From Sphingobacterium daejeonense (GTDB taxonomy: Bacteria; Bacteroidota; Bacteroidia; Sphingobacteriales; Sphingobacteriaceae): a DNA stretch of 64,000 nucleotides. The first letter of the stretch is position 1, and each line of letters starts with the position of its first letter. The notes beneath the pieces were generated by a model. The model was not told the origin of the DNA and did no database searches. It saw only the letters and a program-made list of their open reading frames with translations. The position numbers and the translations under genes were made by a program. Positions 17,180-27,053 of this stretch are shown one piece after another. The stretch spans positions 3,224,001-3,288,000 of the forward strand of contig NZ_LR590470.1 in the NCBI RefSeq assembly GCF_901472535.1, given 5' to 3'.

Positions 17180-17215
17180 TTAACTAAACAAACTAATTAC
17201 TAAACTAGAATCCTA

Positions 17216-18752
17216 TTAATATCCTTTGTTTTGTGTCAACAATTTATTCAACTGTAGTTCTAAATATGGAATCGGAAAAATTAATCTATCCTGATTTAAG
17301 TTATAGGAATTACTAGCAAGATAGCCGTACTTCGCCTTCATTTCTACGCCATGTGCGTTGATCACCTCTATTGCTTTGCCAGTTCTTACCAGATCATGCC
17401 ACCTATGGTTTTCAAATGCAAGCTCTACTCTCCTTTCCTTTTGAATGGCATTAGCTAGCTGTGTTTTGTTGGTCGTATTTACTAATGGAAGACTGGCTCC
17501 TGCGCGTTTGCGAACCATATTCAGATAAGTCAATGCTTCTCCACTGGCTCCCGTTTCGTTCAGAGCTTCTGACAGCATCAACAATACATTTGAATAGCGA
17601 TACACAGGCCAGTTATCATCTGTATTTCTTTCTCGGCTATGAGCGTGCAGATATTTTTTAATAAACGGCTTGGAGATTTTTCCGGCTGGGGTCACATATC
17701 CTGCGCTTTGTTTTTACAGATTGAATAACAAAACTTCCGTCACTTCCGATTACACCCTCCGCAATACCAATGGAAGCATTTTTTCTTGTATCACCGTTTT
17801 CATAAGCACGCATCATATCATCTGTAGGCACATTGAATCCACCATAGTTTAGCGTGTTTGATACTACTCCAGTGATCAATTCTACATTATTTGATTTTGG
17901 AATGAACCAATATGAAAACATACTTTGTTGACCTTGGTCGCCCATCATAAATTGAATTTCAAAGATTGACTCAGCGTTGTTTTTATTGCTGGTCTCAAAA
18001 ATGCTTGAGTAGACTGGCAACAATGAATAACCCATTGTTGTTACAGATTTTAAAAGAGGCAATGCATTTGTAAAATCCTTTCTCGTCATATAGATTTCTG
18101 CCAACAGAGTGCTTGCAGAACCTTTGCTAACCCTTCCATTTTGGGGAAATTTGGGATTTTCTAATTTCGCTATTGCGTCTTTAGCATCCTCAATAATTAC
18201 TTTATAAACATCTTCAACAGATGATTTCGCCAAAAAAGCATCATCCTCTTTTTTCACTTCTGTTAAATAGAGTGGGACTTCTCCGAAATAGCGAACAAGG
18301 TTAAAATAAAAATATGCTCTTAAAAACTTGGTTTCACCAAGAATCCTGTTCTTAGCGGTTTCATCAATACTAGCTTCGGCAATCCGGTCAATAATGGTAT
18401 TTGCACGTGCTATTCCTGCATAGCAAGTGTTAAAATAACCATTCGTCCATTGATTCTGGGAATCATCTAAGATATCATCAATGTTTTCCCTTCTTACAAT
18501 ATGAATACCCCTATCAGGAGCGTAGTAATCGTAATGGGTATTATCAGAACGCATTTCACCCATTAAAAAACCACTTTCCCAGACTGTGCTTCTCAACACA
18601 GCATATACTCCAGATAATGCCTGGTTAAACTGTTCTTCAGTTTCAAAAAAATCGTTTGCACTTAATTCAGAATCCGGAGTAAGATTTAAGAAGTCATCTG
18701 AACATGATGTAAATGCCAGCGCAGTAGCGAATAAAATATATCTAAGTTTCAT
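17216..18752 (-). pseudogene. RagB/SusD family lipoprotein, frameshifted
   Basis: About 511 aa once joined. The N-terminal frame (18752-17658) has a lipoprotein signal ending FTSCSDDFLNLTPDSELS and the SusD helical/TPR core. The C-terminal frame (to 17216) ends with the family-typical LNKLLTQNKGY. The two overlap around 17695; dropping one A from AAA in ACAAAGCG restores VKTSAGYVTPAGK. SusD proteins bind glycans at the cell surface and cap a SusC channel. The gene follows SusC by 11 bp. Either a sequencing indel or a real single-base insertion. Confidence 0.88.
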
Positions 18753-18763
18753 AATTTTAATAA

Positions 18764-21700
18764 TTAAAATCCAACATTTAATCCAATAGTATATGTTCTA
18801 GGAATAGGGTAAGCAGTTTGATCAATACCCAAAGACAATGGATTAATACCACTTGTACTTACTTCAGGGTTAGCATAAGGATATTTAGTCCACAAAAATG
18901 CTTCTTGTACACTTCCGTAAACCCTGAGAGATCTGATGTAATCTGATTTGAATTCGAATGTTTTACCGATGGTAATGTTCTTAAGGTTTAGGTAATCTGC
19001 ATCAAATACCCAACGCGAATTATTAAATCTATACAATTCAGTGGTACCTGTTAAAGTTCTTGGTACTTGCCCATTTCCTGGATCTTCCTCAGATCTCCAC
19101 ATTTGCAACATTTCTTTACGCATATTGAACACCCCATCTAGATTTTCGATATTTTCGAATGTCGCTGCCATTGTTTTTGCACCAACTGACCCTGTAAAAA
19201 GAATACCTAAATCCCAGCTTTTATAACGGAAAGTATTATTAAAACCAAAAATGAAATCTGGATTAGGATCTCCCAAGAAAGTCCTATCGTCGATATCAAT
19301 AACACCATCGTTATTCAAATCTTTCATTCTTGCAGTTCCAACTTTTGAAGAAATATGTTTTGGCTGAGAGTCGAATTCCGCCTGGTTCATGTAAACCCCA
19401 TCAAAAATATATCCGTAGAATTGACCAATAGGGTGACCAACCTGCGTACGGTTAAAATCACCTTGGTTACTGTAACCACCAATTGGAGTATCATTAGTAC
19501 CTAATTTCACTACTTCATTTCTATTGAAAGAAATATTGAAATCTGAGTTCCATGTAAAGTCACCTCTATTCATGATATTAGCATCAACTGACAATTCATG
19601 CCCCCAGAATTTGAATGCACCAACGTTTGTTGAAATTGCAGAGAAGCCTGAAGCTCTTGGTAACTCGACAGGATACAACATACCATCTGTTACCTTGTGG
19701 TAATAGTCATAATGTAGATTTATTCGGTTTTGGAATAAAGACAAGTCAAAACCAATATCCCATTGATCAGTTTTCTCCCAACTTAATAAGGTATTACCTA
19801 AAGATGTGATTGAAAGACCTTGACTTAGGGCTCCTCCAAACACATAGTTTGTCGTACCCATCATAGCTATAGAAGTGTAGTTACCAATGTTGTTGTTTCC
19901 TACCAGACCATAACTAGCTCTTAATTTCAACATAGAAATCGTAGGATGATCCCTCAAGAAGTCTTCATTGGACACTAACCAGCCCACAGAGACTGAAGGA
20001 AATGAACCCCATTTTTTATCAGCACCAAATCGGGAAGAACCATCACGACGCATCGCTGCTGATACTAAATATTTTCCTTTGTAATCATAATTTAATCTGG
20101 CGATCAAGGATTCGATGGTCCAAGAAGCCGTGTTACTTCCAGAAGCAGTTACTGTTGCACCAGCAGACAACCATGGAATATCATCGTTAGGAAAATCCGT
20201 TTTACTCAACCATCCACCTTGCGTCATATAACGTTGAGTGGTATAACCAACTAATGCGTCGAAATTATGGTCATTAATTGATTTGTTGTATGTCAATACA
20301 TTTTCATTCAACCAAGAATAGTAGTTACCTGTATTATAAGCACCTGTTGCTTTTTGAGGTGGAGCTACGAAAAGTCCCCCACCCGCTGTTGATGGCACGA
20401 AGTTCTGTTGAACATTATTTCCCAAGTCATAATCCGCTCTTGTAGCAAAGTTTAAATTATCCCAAATATTGATTTTTGCAGATACATTACCCAGGATCCT
20501 AAATCTTTTATAGTTATCTTGTTTCTCTTGTAAAACTCTTAAACCAGTTAGGATTAGCAAACATACCATACGTATTTGTAGTCAATGGCAATGATCCATC
20601 AGCGTTTATAGCTGGAGAAATTGGACTAGTAATAAATGCACCATCAATTACCTGGCGTTGTCCATCTGTATTGATCAATGTATTGTGATCTAATTGAAGA
20701 GATGGAGCCACATTAAAGCCTAAAGTCACCCTTTTGTTCGGTCTATATTCTGTATTAGCACGGAATGAATATCTTTGGTAACCCGTGTTCAACAAAATAC
20801 CTTTTTGGTTGAAATATCCGGCAGTAACGCCCACACTTACCTTTTCACTATTTCCCAAAACAGATAGTGAATAATTTTGAATAGGTGCTCCTGGATCGAA
20901 TAAAACATCAAACCAATCGGTTCCTTCACCGTATTGTTCTGGATTTTTGTAGTCATCAGGGATTTCAGCTTTTCCAGTTGCGGGAAGAACCCATTTCTCA
21001 TATTTGATTTTATCTTCGTAGAACATTTTTTGCCATTGCGCAAACTCCGTTGCATTCATAACATCAGGTCTACCTCGATTTGGAAGGTATTGTGCTCCGT
21101 AATAGGTATTAAAATCTACCATCACCCCTTCTGATTTACCTTTTTTGGTTGTGATAAGAACCACTCCATTAGCTGCTCTTGAACCATATAATGCGGTTGC
21201 AGAAGCATCTTTTAATACTGAAAAAGACTCGATTTCATCTGGGTTGATATTGTTGATATCCCCAGTAATAGCTTGTCCATCCACAACATACAAAGGGGTA
21301 TTACCGGCGTTCATAGAGGCTGCACCACGAATTCTCACAGCCATACCCTGTCCTGGTCTACCATTTACTTGAGTAACCTGAGCACCTGCTATTCGGCCTG
21401 AAGTTTTTGTGTGAATTGTCCTACAGGCAGGTCTTTTGCTTTGGCTGCGTCCATCTCAGCAATAGCGCCTGTGATTTTTGATTTCTGCTGTGTACCATAA
21501 CTGACAACGACTACTTCGTCGATTTGCTCATCTCCTTTTTGGAGTGTTACACTGAGGTTTTGAGATGTGATCTTGACAACTGAAACCTGATAGCCAATTA
21601 AGGAAAATTTTAAATCCGAGTCTAATGGCGCCCTCTATAGTAAATTGTCCAGAAGCGTCAGATTTAGTTGATTTACCAGTACTAATCGAGGTGATAGTAA

Positions 21701-21836
21701 CATCAGAGAGTGGTCCGTCGCTATCCCTAACTGTACCTTTGATTTCTTGTAGCCCCTGAGCATATCCAAAGCTCAGCAAACAAGTCCATATTATCATAAT
21801 AATAAATGGAACCTTTTTTAAGTAGGTTTTTCTCAT
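18764..21836 (-). pseudogene. SusC/RagA TonB-linked outer-membrane protein, frameshifted
   Basis: About 1020 aa once joined, normal for SusC. Signal peptide ends SFGYAQ; CarboxypepD-reg domain begins EIKGTVRDSDGPLSDVTI; plug has AVRIRGAASMNAGNTPLYVVDG and SVLKDASATALYGSRAANGVVLITTKKG in two adjacent motifs; barrel ends TYTIGLNVGF. Three breaks: near 21625 (after FTIEGAI), near 21393 (a missing G in LQGRIAG) and near 20540 (before KQDNYKRF). It forms a tandem pair with SusD, which with the divergent AraC gene is all that remains of a utilisation locus here. Confidence 0.88.
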
Positions 21837-22380
21837 AAAAGTATAGGTTAAGTTTAATTAAAAAGTTAATGTTTATTCTATAACTCACAAGAAACCATTC
21901 CAAAGAATTGGGTATAATTCAGATATTCCGAATTGAATTTGTTCAATCTATGTTATGCTTTCCTAGGTTTATGTTGGATATCAAATTGAGTTTACACTCA
22001 ACATGAGTTTATAATTTACTTGATAAAACTATTATTTTAATATTACTCCACTATCCTGTACTTTCATGCGCTTAATGGCGCTTAACAAACAATAATTGAG
22101 CTAATTCCATAATTTTGCAAACCATTAACAACAAAAAATTCTTTATTTTTAAGCGTGTTCATAACAAGAAAAAAATAATTTAATTTTCAAGAAGCACCTT
22201 AAACAATTCTGCCTGCCTGAGGTTTTATAATGAATTATCATGGTTTAATCACTGTAGACTTTTATTCAAACCTTATCCTACATTAAGAATTCGAAAACTG
22301 ATTAATAGTATAATCATATAGGTAAATTTTTGGGGATGATAAATTTGAGGAATTATTTTATTGTATCTTACATCTAACAT
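21837..22380. promoter_or_regulatory. Divergent SusC/AraC control region
   Basis: 544 bp with no gene. It holds inverted repeats TTGAA-TTTG-TTCAA (21933-21946) and TTGAGT-TTAC-ACTCAA (21986-22001), and a direct repeat GCGCTTAA at 22068-22075 and 22078-22085, spaced 10 bp (one helical turn). TAAATTTG at 22340-22347 could be the -7 of the AraC gene, with no good TTG at the right distance. These are plausible regulator sites; none is proven. Confidence 0.4.
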
Positions 22381-23211
22381 ATGAATGAATTATTCAAAAT
22401 ATACAAAGTAGACAATAGAGAGGCAGAATATATTCAATCTCAGGCCAATGATCCACATCATCATGAGTTTGAGGAATTGATTATTGGCATCAAAGGCAGG
22501 ATTGATCATTTCATAGATTTTAAAAGTGAAACCTATGTGGCTCCATTTGCAAGTTTTGTGAGTCGGGGAAAAATTCACCGCGTAGTACCCCTACTCGAAA
22601 ATGGCGATTGCGACTTTTGGGTTTTAAGGTTTAAGAATGAATTTATTCCGGAAACAACATTTAATCTTTATGCATATTTCCACGACCATGCCAACCTTCA
22701 ATTCGAGCATGGCCGTTGCTTTGAGAGAATAAACTTACTATGCAGTATGATCCAAGAGGAAATGACGCAGGCAAAACCTGAGTTGGCGGTTGTGAGAGAA
22801 CTATTAACAACATTATTTGCCATGATAGAATCTGAAAGGCAAAAACAATTCCCAGACTATCAAAACCTCTATAAAAATCAGGATATCACCTTTAAGAACT
22901 TTTTGAATATTCTTGAAGAGAATTACAAGCGTCCGGAAGGTGTAAATTATTATGCTGAAAAATTGTTTATGAGCGCCAGAAATTTAAACAGCATCACGCA
23001 AAGCATCTTGCAACAAACAGTTTCCGAAATTATTGAAACAAGAAAACTTATAGAAGCAAAGAATTTGTTGATTAGCACCAATAAAACTATATCCGAGATA
23101 GGCTTTGAACTTGGTTATTCTGACAAGGCATACTTCACAAGTGTTTTCAAAAAGAAATCTGGCCAAACCCCAACAGAGTTTAGGGAGGAAATGGGAAAAC
23201 TCATTTCCTAA
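22381..23211 (+). CDS. AraC family transcriptional regulator with cupin-like sensor
   Basis: 276 aa. N-terminal cupin-type ligand-binding half (about 1-150: HHHEFEELIIGIKG and FVSRGKIHRVVPL) and C-terminal double helix-turn-helix (about 180-275), ending with the classic second helix motif ISEIGFELGYSDKAYFTSVF followed by KKKSGQTPTEFR. It is divergent from the SusC/SusD pair and just upstream of a DODA-type dioxygenase gene on its own strand, either of which it may control. Confidence 0.88.
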   Translation: MNELFKIYKVDNREAEYIQSQANDPHHHEFEELIIGIKGRIDHFIDFKSETYVAPFASFVSRGKIHRVVPLLENGDCDFWVLRFKNEFIPETTFNLYAYFHDHANLQFEHGRCFERINLLCSMIQEEMTQAKPELAVVRELLTTLFAMIESERQKQFPDYQNLYKNQDITFKNFLNILEENYKRPEGVNYYAEKLFMSARNLNSITQSILQQTVSEIIETRKLIEAKNLLISTNKTISEIGFELGYSDKAYFTSVFKKKSGQTPTEFREEMGKLIS

Positions 23212-23299
23212 TTTTTATACTTTTCTTCCAAATTTTCATACCTCCTACTCTCCTTTACTTCCGATATTTGTATTATAAACTGGAAAGGAGTTTATCATT

Positions 23300-24192
23300 A
23301 TGGATGATATGACTAGAAAACAATTTTAGCAGCAGCAGCGACATTGCCATTGGCAGGAGCTGCCGTTAAACTGAAATCATTAAATAAATTTATTGATGGT
23401 TTGAATAATACGAGCAATATGCCGGTTTTATTCCTTGGGCATGGAAGTCCTATGAATGCCATCGAGGATAACGAATTTGTACAGGGATTTAAGAACATAA
23501 GTAAGGAAATTGAAAAACCTACGGCAATATTGGTTATTTCAGCTCATTGGGAAACCAAAGGTACCTTTGTTACAGCTATGGAAAATCCGGTTACCATCCA
23601 TGACTTTGGAGGGTTTCCACAAGAACTATTTGATGTTCAATATCCAGCACCAGGATCTTCAGAATTAGCGGCTGCTGTCCAGGATATCGTTACGAGCAAA
23701 GATGTTCATTTGGATGACAAGTGGGGTTTAGATCATGGCTCATGGTCTGTTGTGAAACATTTGTATCCTCATGCAGATGTTCCCATTATCCAAATGAGTA
23801 TTGATTATAGCATGCCTGCTTCACATCATTATGCTTTGGCCAAGGAATTAGCAGCATTGCGTAAAAAAGGAGTTTTGATCATTGGTTCTGGTAATAATGT
23901 CCACAACTTAAGAATGGTGTCATGGAAACATTTGAATACTGTAGGCTATGCATTTGATTGGGCTCAGGAAGCAAACGAAAAAATGAAAGGTTATATTTTG
24001 GATGGTAATCACCAACCTTTAATAGATTTCGATAAACAAGGTCATGCCTTTGATATGGCGATTCCTACCCCAGAGCATTATTTACCCATGATATATGCAT
24101 TGGCTTTACAAGAAAAAAACGAAGATTTGATGATTTTCAATGATGCAGCAGTAGCTGGTGCATTAACGATGACATCATTTAAAATCGGATAA
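23300..24192 (+). CDS. ygiD: DODA-type extradiol dioxygenase (YgiD-like), 5' frameshift
   Basis: About 298 aa. The clear core starts by residue 31 (MPVLFLGHGSPMNAIEDN) with the further family motifs SAHWETKGTFVT, DHGSWSVVKHLYP and GSGNNVHNLR, which supply metal-binding histidines. YgiD-type enzymes cleave catecholic rings such as L-DOPA (4,5-extradiol). A good ribosome site (GGAAAGGAG) and ATG at 23300 give MDDMTRKQF, which is out of frame by one base; one more T in the T-run at 23324-23327 joins it to LAAAATLPLAGAAVKL, a typical N-terminal hydrophobic segment. The enzyme could also start internally. Confidence 0.82.
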
Positions 24193-24221
24193 AGATATCA
24201 CACTACCTATTACTTTTACCT

Positions 24222-24254
24222 AAGCTGCCGGAATTTCTGGCAGCTTTTCTTTTT
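24222..24254 (+). terminator. Intrinsic terminator after the dioxygenase
   Basis: Stem AAGCTGCC/GGCAGCTT (24222-24229 with 24239-24246), inner GAA/TTC pairs, followed by TTCTTTTTT. It lies 30 bp beyond the stop at 24192. Confidence 0.85.
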
Positions 24255-24504
24255 TAGATATTCTTAACCATTGCAAAAACAAGTTCTTTGTCTACACCGT
24301 ATTTTGTGTTCCACAGATACTATAATTTTCAAAAATTAATTTTTTTCACCGAAGATTAATAATTCCACAAGTTTTCACCGAATTAATATTGGTCTTTACC
24401 GAGTTATAAAAGAGACTTGCCTAGTCTCTATGTTCGCGATTTGATATTACATATACCTTTGAATCAAACAATTAACATAATCAATCACAAAAAAATTATA
24501 AGTC
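24255..24504 (+). promoter_or_regulatory. Upstream region with triple ACCGA repeat
   Basis: 250 bp without a gene. It holds three like-oriented copies of a TT(C/T)ACCGA-type box with A/T-rich tails (ACCGA at 24348, 24377 and 24398), then a hairpin AGAGAC/GTCTCT (24411-24416 with 24424-24429) and a -7-like TACCTTTG at 24454-24461 with no clear TTG. The ATG of the NTF2-like gene follows at 24505. Confidence 0.4.
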
Positions 24505-24941
24505 ATGAAAACGCTAATCACTCTAATCGCAACTACAATTTTTACTCTTTTAAGTTCATTTGTATTCGCAAATACAAAACCAGAACCTGTAAAATTCATT
24601 AAGGTAGAAACTATTATCGACCATTACATCGATGCTACTAATAACGGTGAGACCGCTTTGCTTAAGCATCTTTTTACCGATGATTTTAAATATGCTACAC
24701 CAAACAATGGCCAACGTGAGATGATCGGTCGCACAGCATTGATCGAATATTTAAAGAAAAATAAAGGTGTTAAGTTAGATGCTGAAACAGAATATGCTTT
24801 TGTTGAAAAAAACGAAGATTGCAGTATAGTAAAAATTACAACCGATTCGGACAATTTCAAAGGTTTGATTACGTCACTCTTTGCAACAGCAAAGATGGTT
24901 GGAAAATCAGTAATGTAACGGTTACTTATCCTGGAAAATAG
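24505..24941 (+). CDS. Secreted NTF2-like protein, 3' frameshift
   Basis: About 145 aa. Signal peptide 1-23 (ending VFAN), then an NTF2/SnoaL-like fold: VETIIDHYIDATNNGETALLKHLFTDDF is helix 1-2 of this family. The visible frame ends SVM at 24918, but one more A near 24893 gives AKDGWKISNVTVTYPGK and a stop at 24939-24941, the normal ending of lumazine-binding-like NTF2 proteins. These proteins often bind small ligands; no catalytic residue can be named. Confidence 0.7.
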
Positions 24942-25098
24942 ATATTTCATAAGTTTAGTTTAATAGTTTTTTATCTGAAGGTATAACGAGGAGTTATACC
25001 TTTTTTTAATGCGTAACATTCTTGCTAAAACCAATTAGGATAGGATATTATTTCAATAATTATTCTTAATTTCAAGCTTCATAAACCTGTTACTTTAA

Positions 25099-26061
25099 AT
25101 GAAAAACATATTATTTTCTCTCACGACTATCGGCTTGTTGTTCACCAGTAATTGTGAGGCTCAACAGAATCCTGTATTCAAAGGATGGTACGCTGATCCT
25201 GAAGCTATAATTTATAATAATGAATATTGGATTTTCCCAACATATTCAGCTCCTTATGAGCAACAGACTCATTTTGATGCCTTTTCATCAAAAGATTTGG
25301 TAAACTGGAAGAAACATCCAAGTATTATTGACAATAAGGAAGTGAAATGGGCTGAAAAAGCAATGTGGGCACCAAGTGTAATTGAAAAAGGTGGAAAATA
25401 TTATTTCTTTTTTGCAGCCAATGATGTTCACGAAGGTGAAATAGGCGGTATTGGTGTAGCTGTTGCTGATAGACCAGAAGGACCATACAAGGATTTATTG
25501 GGAAAACCCCTGATAAATGATATCGTACATGGAGCTCAACCCATAGACCAGTATGTATTTAGAGACAAGGATGGTCAGCATTATATGTTTTATGGCGGCT
25601 GGGGTCATTGTAATGTGGTGAAATTAGCTGATGATTTTAAAAGCTTAGTACCATTTTGAGGATGGAACTATTTATAAGGAAGTTACTCCCGAAAACTATG
25701 TTGAAGGGCCAACGATGTTTATTAAAGATGGAAAATATTACTTCATGTGGTCAGAAGGTGGATGGACTGGTCCTGATTATAAAGTAGCTTATGCTATTGC
25801 CGACAATCCCCTGGGACCTTTTAAAAGAATAGGAACAATTCTAGAAAAAGACCCAAATGTTGCAAAAGGTGCTGGTCACCATTCTGTGATTAAAATCCCT
25901 AATGAGGAGAAATATTACATTGTCTACCAACAGAAGACCTCTTGATAAAGAAAAATCGTTTGAACGAGAAACTTGTATAGATGAAATGATTTTTGATGAA
26001 AAATGGCCATATAAAGCCTGTAAAAATGACGTTTGAAGGTGTTAAGCATGTTTTAAAATAA
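25099..26061 (+). pseudogene. GH43 family glycosidase, frameshifted
   Basis: About 320 aa when joined. Signal peptide ends NCEAQ; the five-bladed propeller is recognisable from GWYADPEAIIYNNEYW (catalytic Asp), AQPIDQYVFRDKDG (pKa-modulating Asp) and YVEGPTMFIKDGKYYFMWS (catalytic Glu). Three breaks: an extra T near 25655, one near 25930 and an extra A near 25995; with these the end reads DENGHIKPVKMTFEGVKHVLK. GH43 enzymes are mostly arabinofuranosidases or xylosidases. It stands alone with a terminator downstream. Confidence 0.85.
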
Positions 26062-26081
26062 ACAGAATGATATCCATATGA

Positions 26082-26117
26082 AAGCCATTTTCTGAAGCTC
26101 AGAAATGGCTTCTTTTT
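26082..26117 (+). terminator. Intrinsic terminator after GH43 gene
   Basis: Stem AAGCCATTTTCTG/CAGAAATGGCTT (26082-26094 with 26100-26111, one bulge) followed by CTTTTTT. Confidence 0.82.
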
Positions 26118-26152
26118 TAAATACCTTATATTAGCTGCTCAACAAATAGCTT

Positions 26153-27028
26153 ATGAAATTCGGAAAAGTAGAAGACCCAAGTCAAATAGATTTTTCTTTG
26201 CCTGTAACTCCAAAAGAAACTATTCAGTTCTTGAATCAATATAAAAGTGAAGAAGGTTTCGAAATAAATATTGGCTATCCCAAATGGTCTAAAGCTGACC
26301 TCAAAGGGTTCTATCCAAGAGGTACTAAAGACGAATTGCGCTATTACTCAGAAGAATTTAATTCCGTAGAATTCAATGGTACGTTTTACAGGTCTCCGAG
26401 TAAGGAGCAGGTTCTGATTTGGAAAAACAGAACTTCAGATGATTTTAAGTTTTGTCCTAAATTCACAAACAGTATCAGTCATTATTCCCGATTAAATAAT
26501 ACGGATGAAAAAGTTGCTGCATTTGTAGATTCAACGGTGTTATTTGAAGAAAAATTAGGCATGGGATTTATTCAAATGCCTGAAAACTTTAGACCTAAAG
26601 CATTTGACAGACTTGAAGGTTTCTTGAATAGATTTCCCAAAGGTTATCCTCTAGCATTTGAAGTAAGGCATGAGGAGTGGTACAATGACGAACAAACATT
26701 AAACAAATACCTTAATCTCTTAAAGAAAACGAATACCACGAACATCATTGTTGACACACCGGGTCGCCGAGATATGTTAAATTTCCGATTGACAACACCT
26801 GTTGCTTTTATTAGGTTTGTTTCTTCAACTGATGTAATCGATAAGCTTAGATTATCTGAATGGGTTACTAAAATAAAGGAATGGAAAGAAGTAGGTTTAA
26901 AGCAAGTTTATTTTTTTGTACACCAAAAGATTGACCCAGAAACGCCTTTTCTTTCTACTGATTTTGTAAAAGAACTGAATGTACAATTGGGATGCAAACT
27001 CCCAATAGCACAAAAAAAGGCGCTTTAA
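26153..27028 (+). CDS. DUF72 domain protein
   Basis: 291 aa TIM-barrel-like DUF72 (YecE-type) protein. Typical strings are EFNSVEFNGTFYRSP near residue 80, FKFCPKFTNSISH, and PLAFEVRHEEWY. The first 40 residues before INIGYPKWSKADLKGFYPRG are a poorly conserved extension. Molecular role is unknown; the fold resembles sugar isomerase/xylose-isomerase-like barrels. It ends 26 bp from the convergent PNGase F-like gene. Confidence 0.85.
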   Translation: MKFGKVEDPSQIDFSLPVTPKETIQFLNQYKSEEGFEINIGYPKWSKADLKGFYPRGTKDELRYYSEEFNSVEFNGTFYRSPSKEQVLIWKNRTSDDFKFCPKFTNSISHYSRLNNTDEKVAAFVDSTVLFEEKLGMGFIQMPENFRPKAFDRLEGFLNRFPKGYPLAFEVRHEEWYNDEQTLNKYLNLLKKTNTTNIIVDTPGRRDMLNFRLTTPVAFIRFVSSTDVIDKLRLSEWVTKIKEWKEVGLKQVYFFVHQKIDPETPFLSTDFVKELNVQLGCKLPIAQKKAL

Positions 27029-27053
27029 AAACGCCTATTATTTTTTCGAAATT

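Noticed and set aside
18764..21836. Three separate genes in the SusC region
   Set aside because: The frames join into one normal-length SusC protein by single-base corrections at motif positions.
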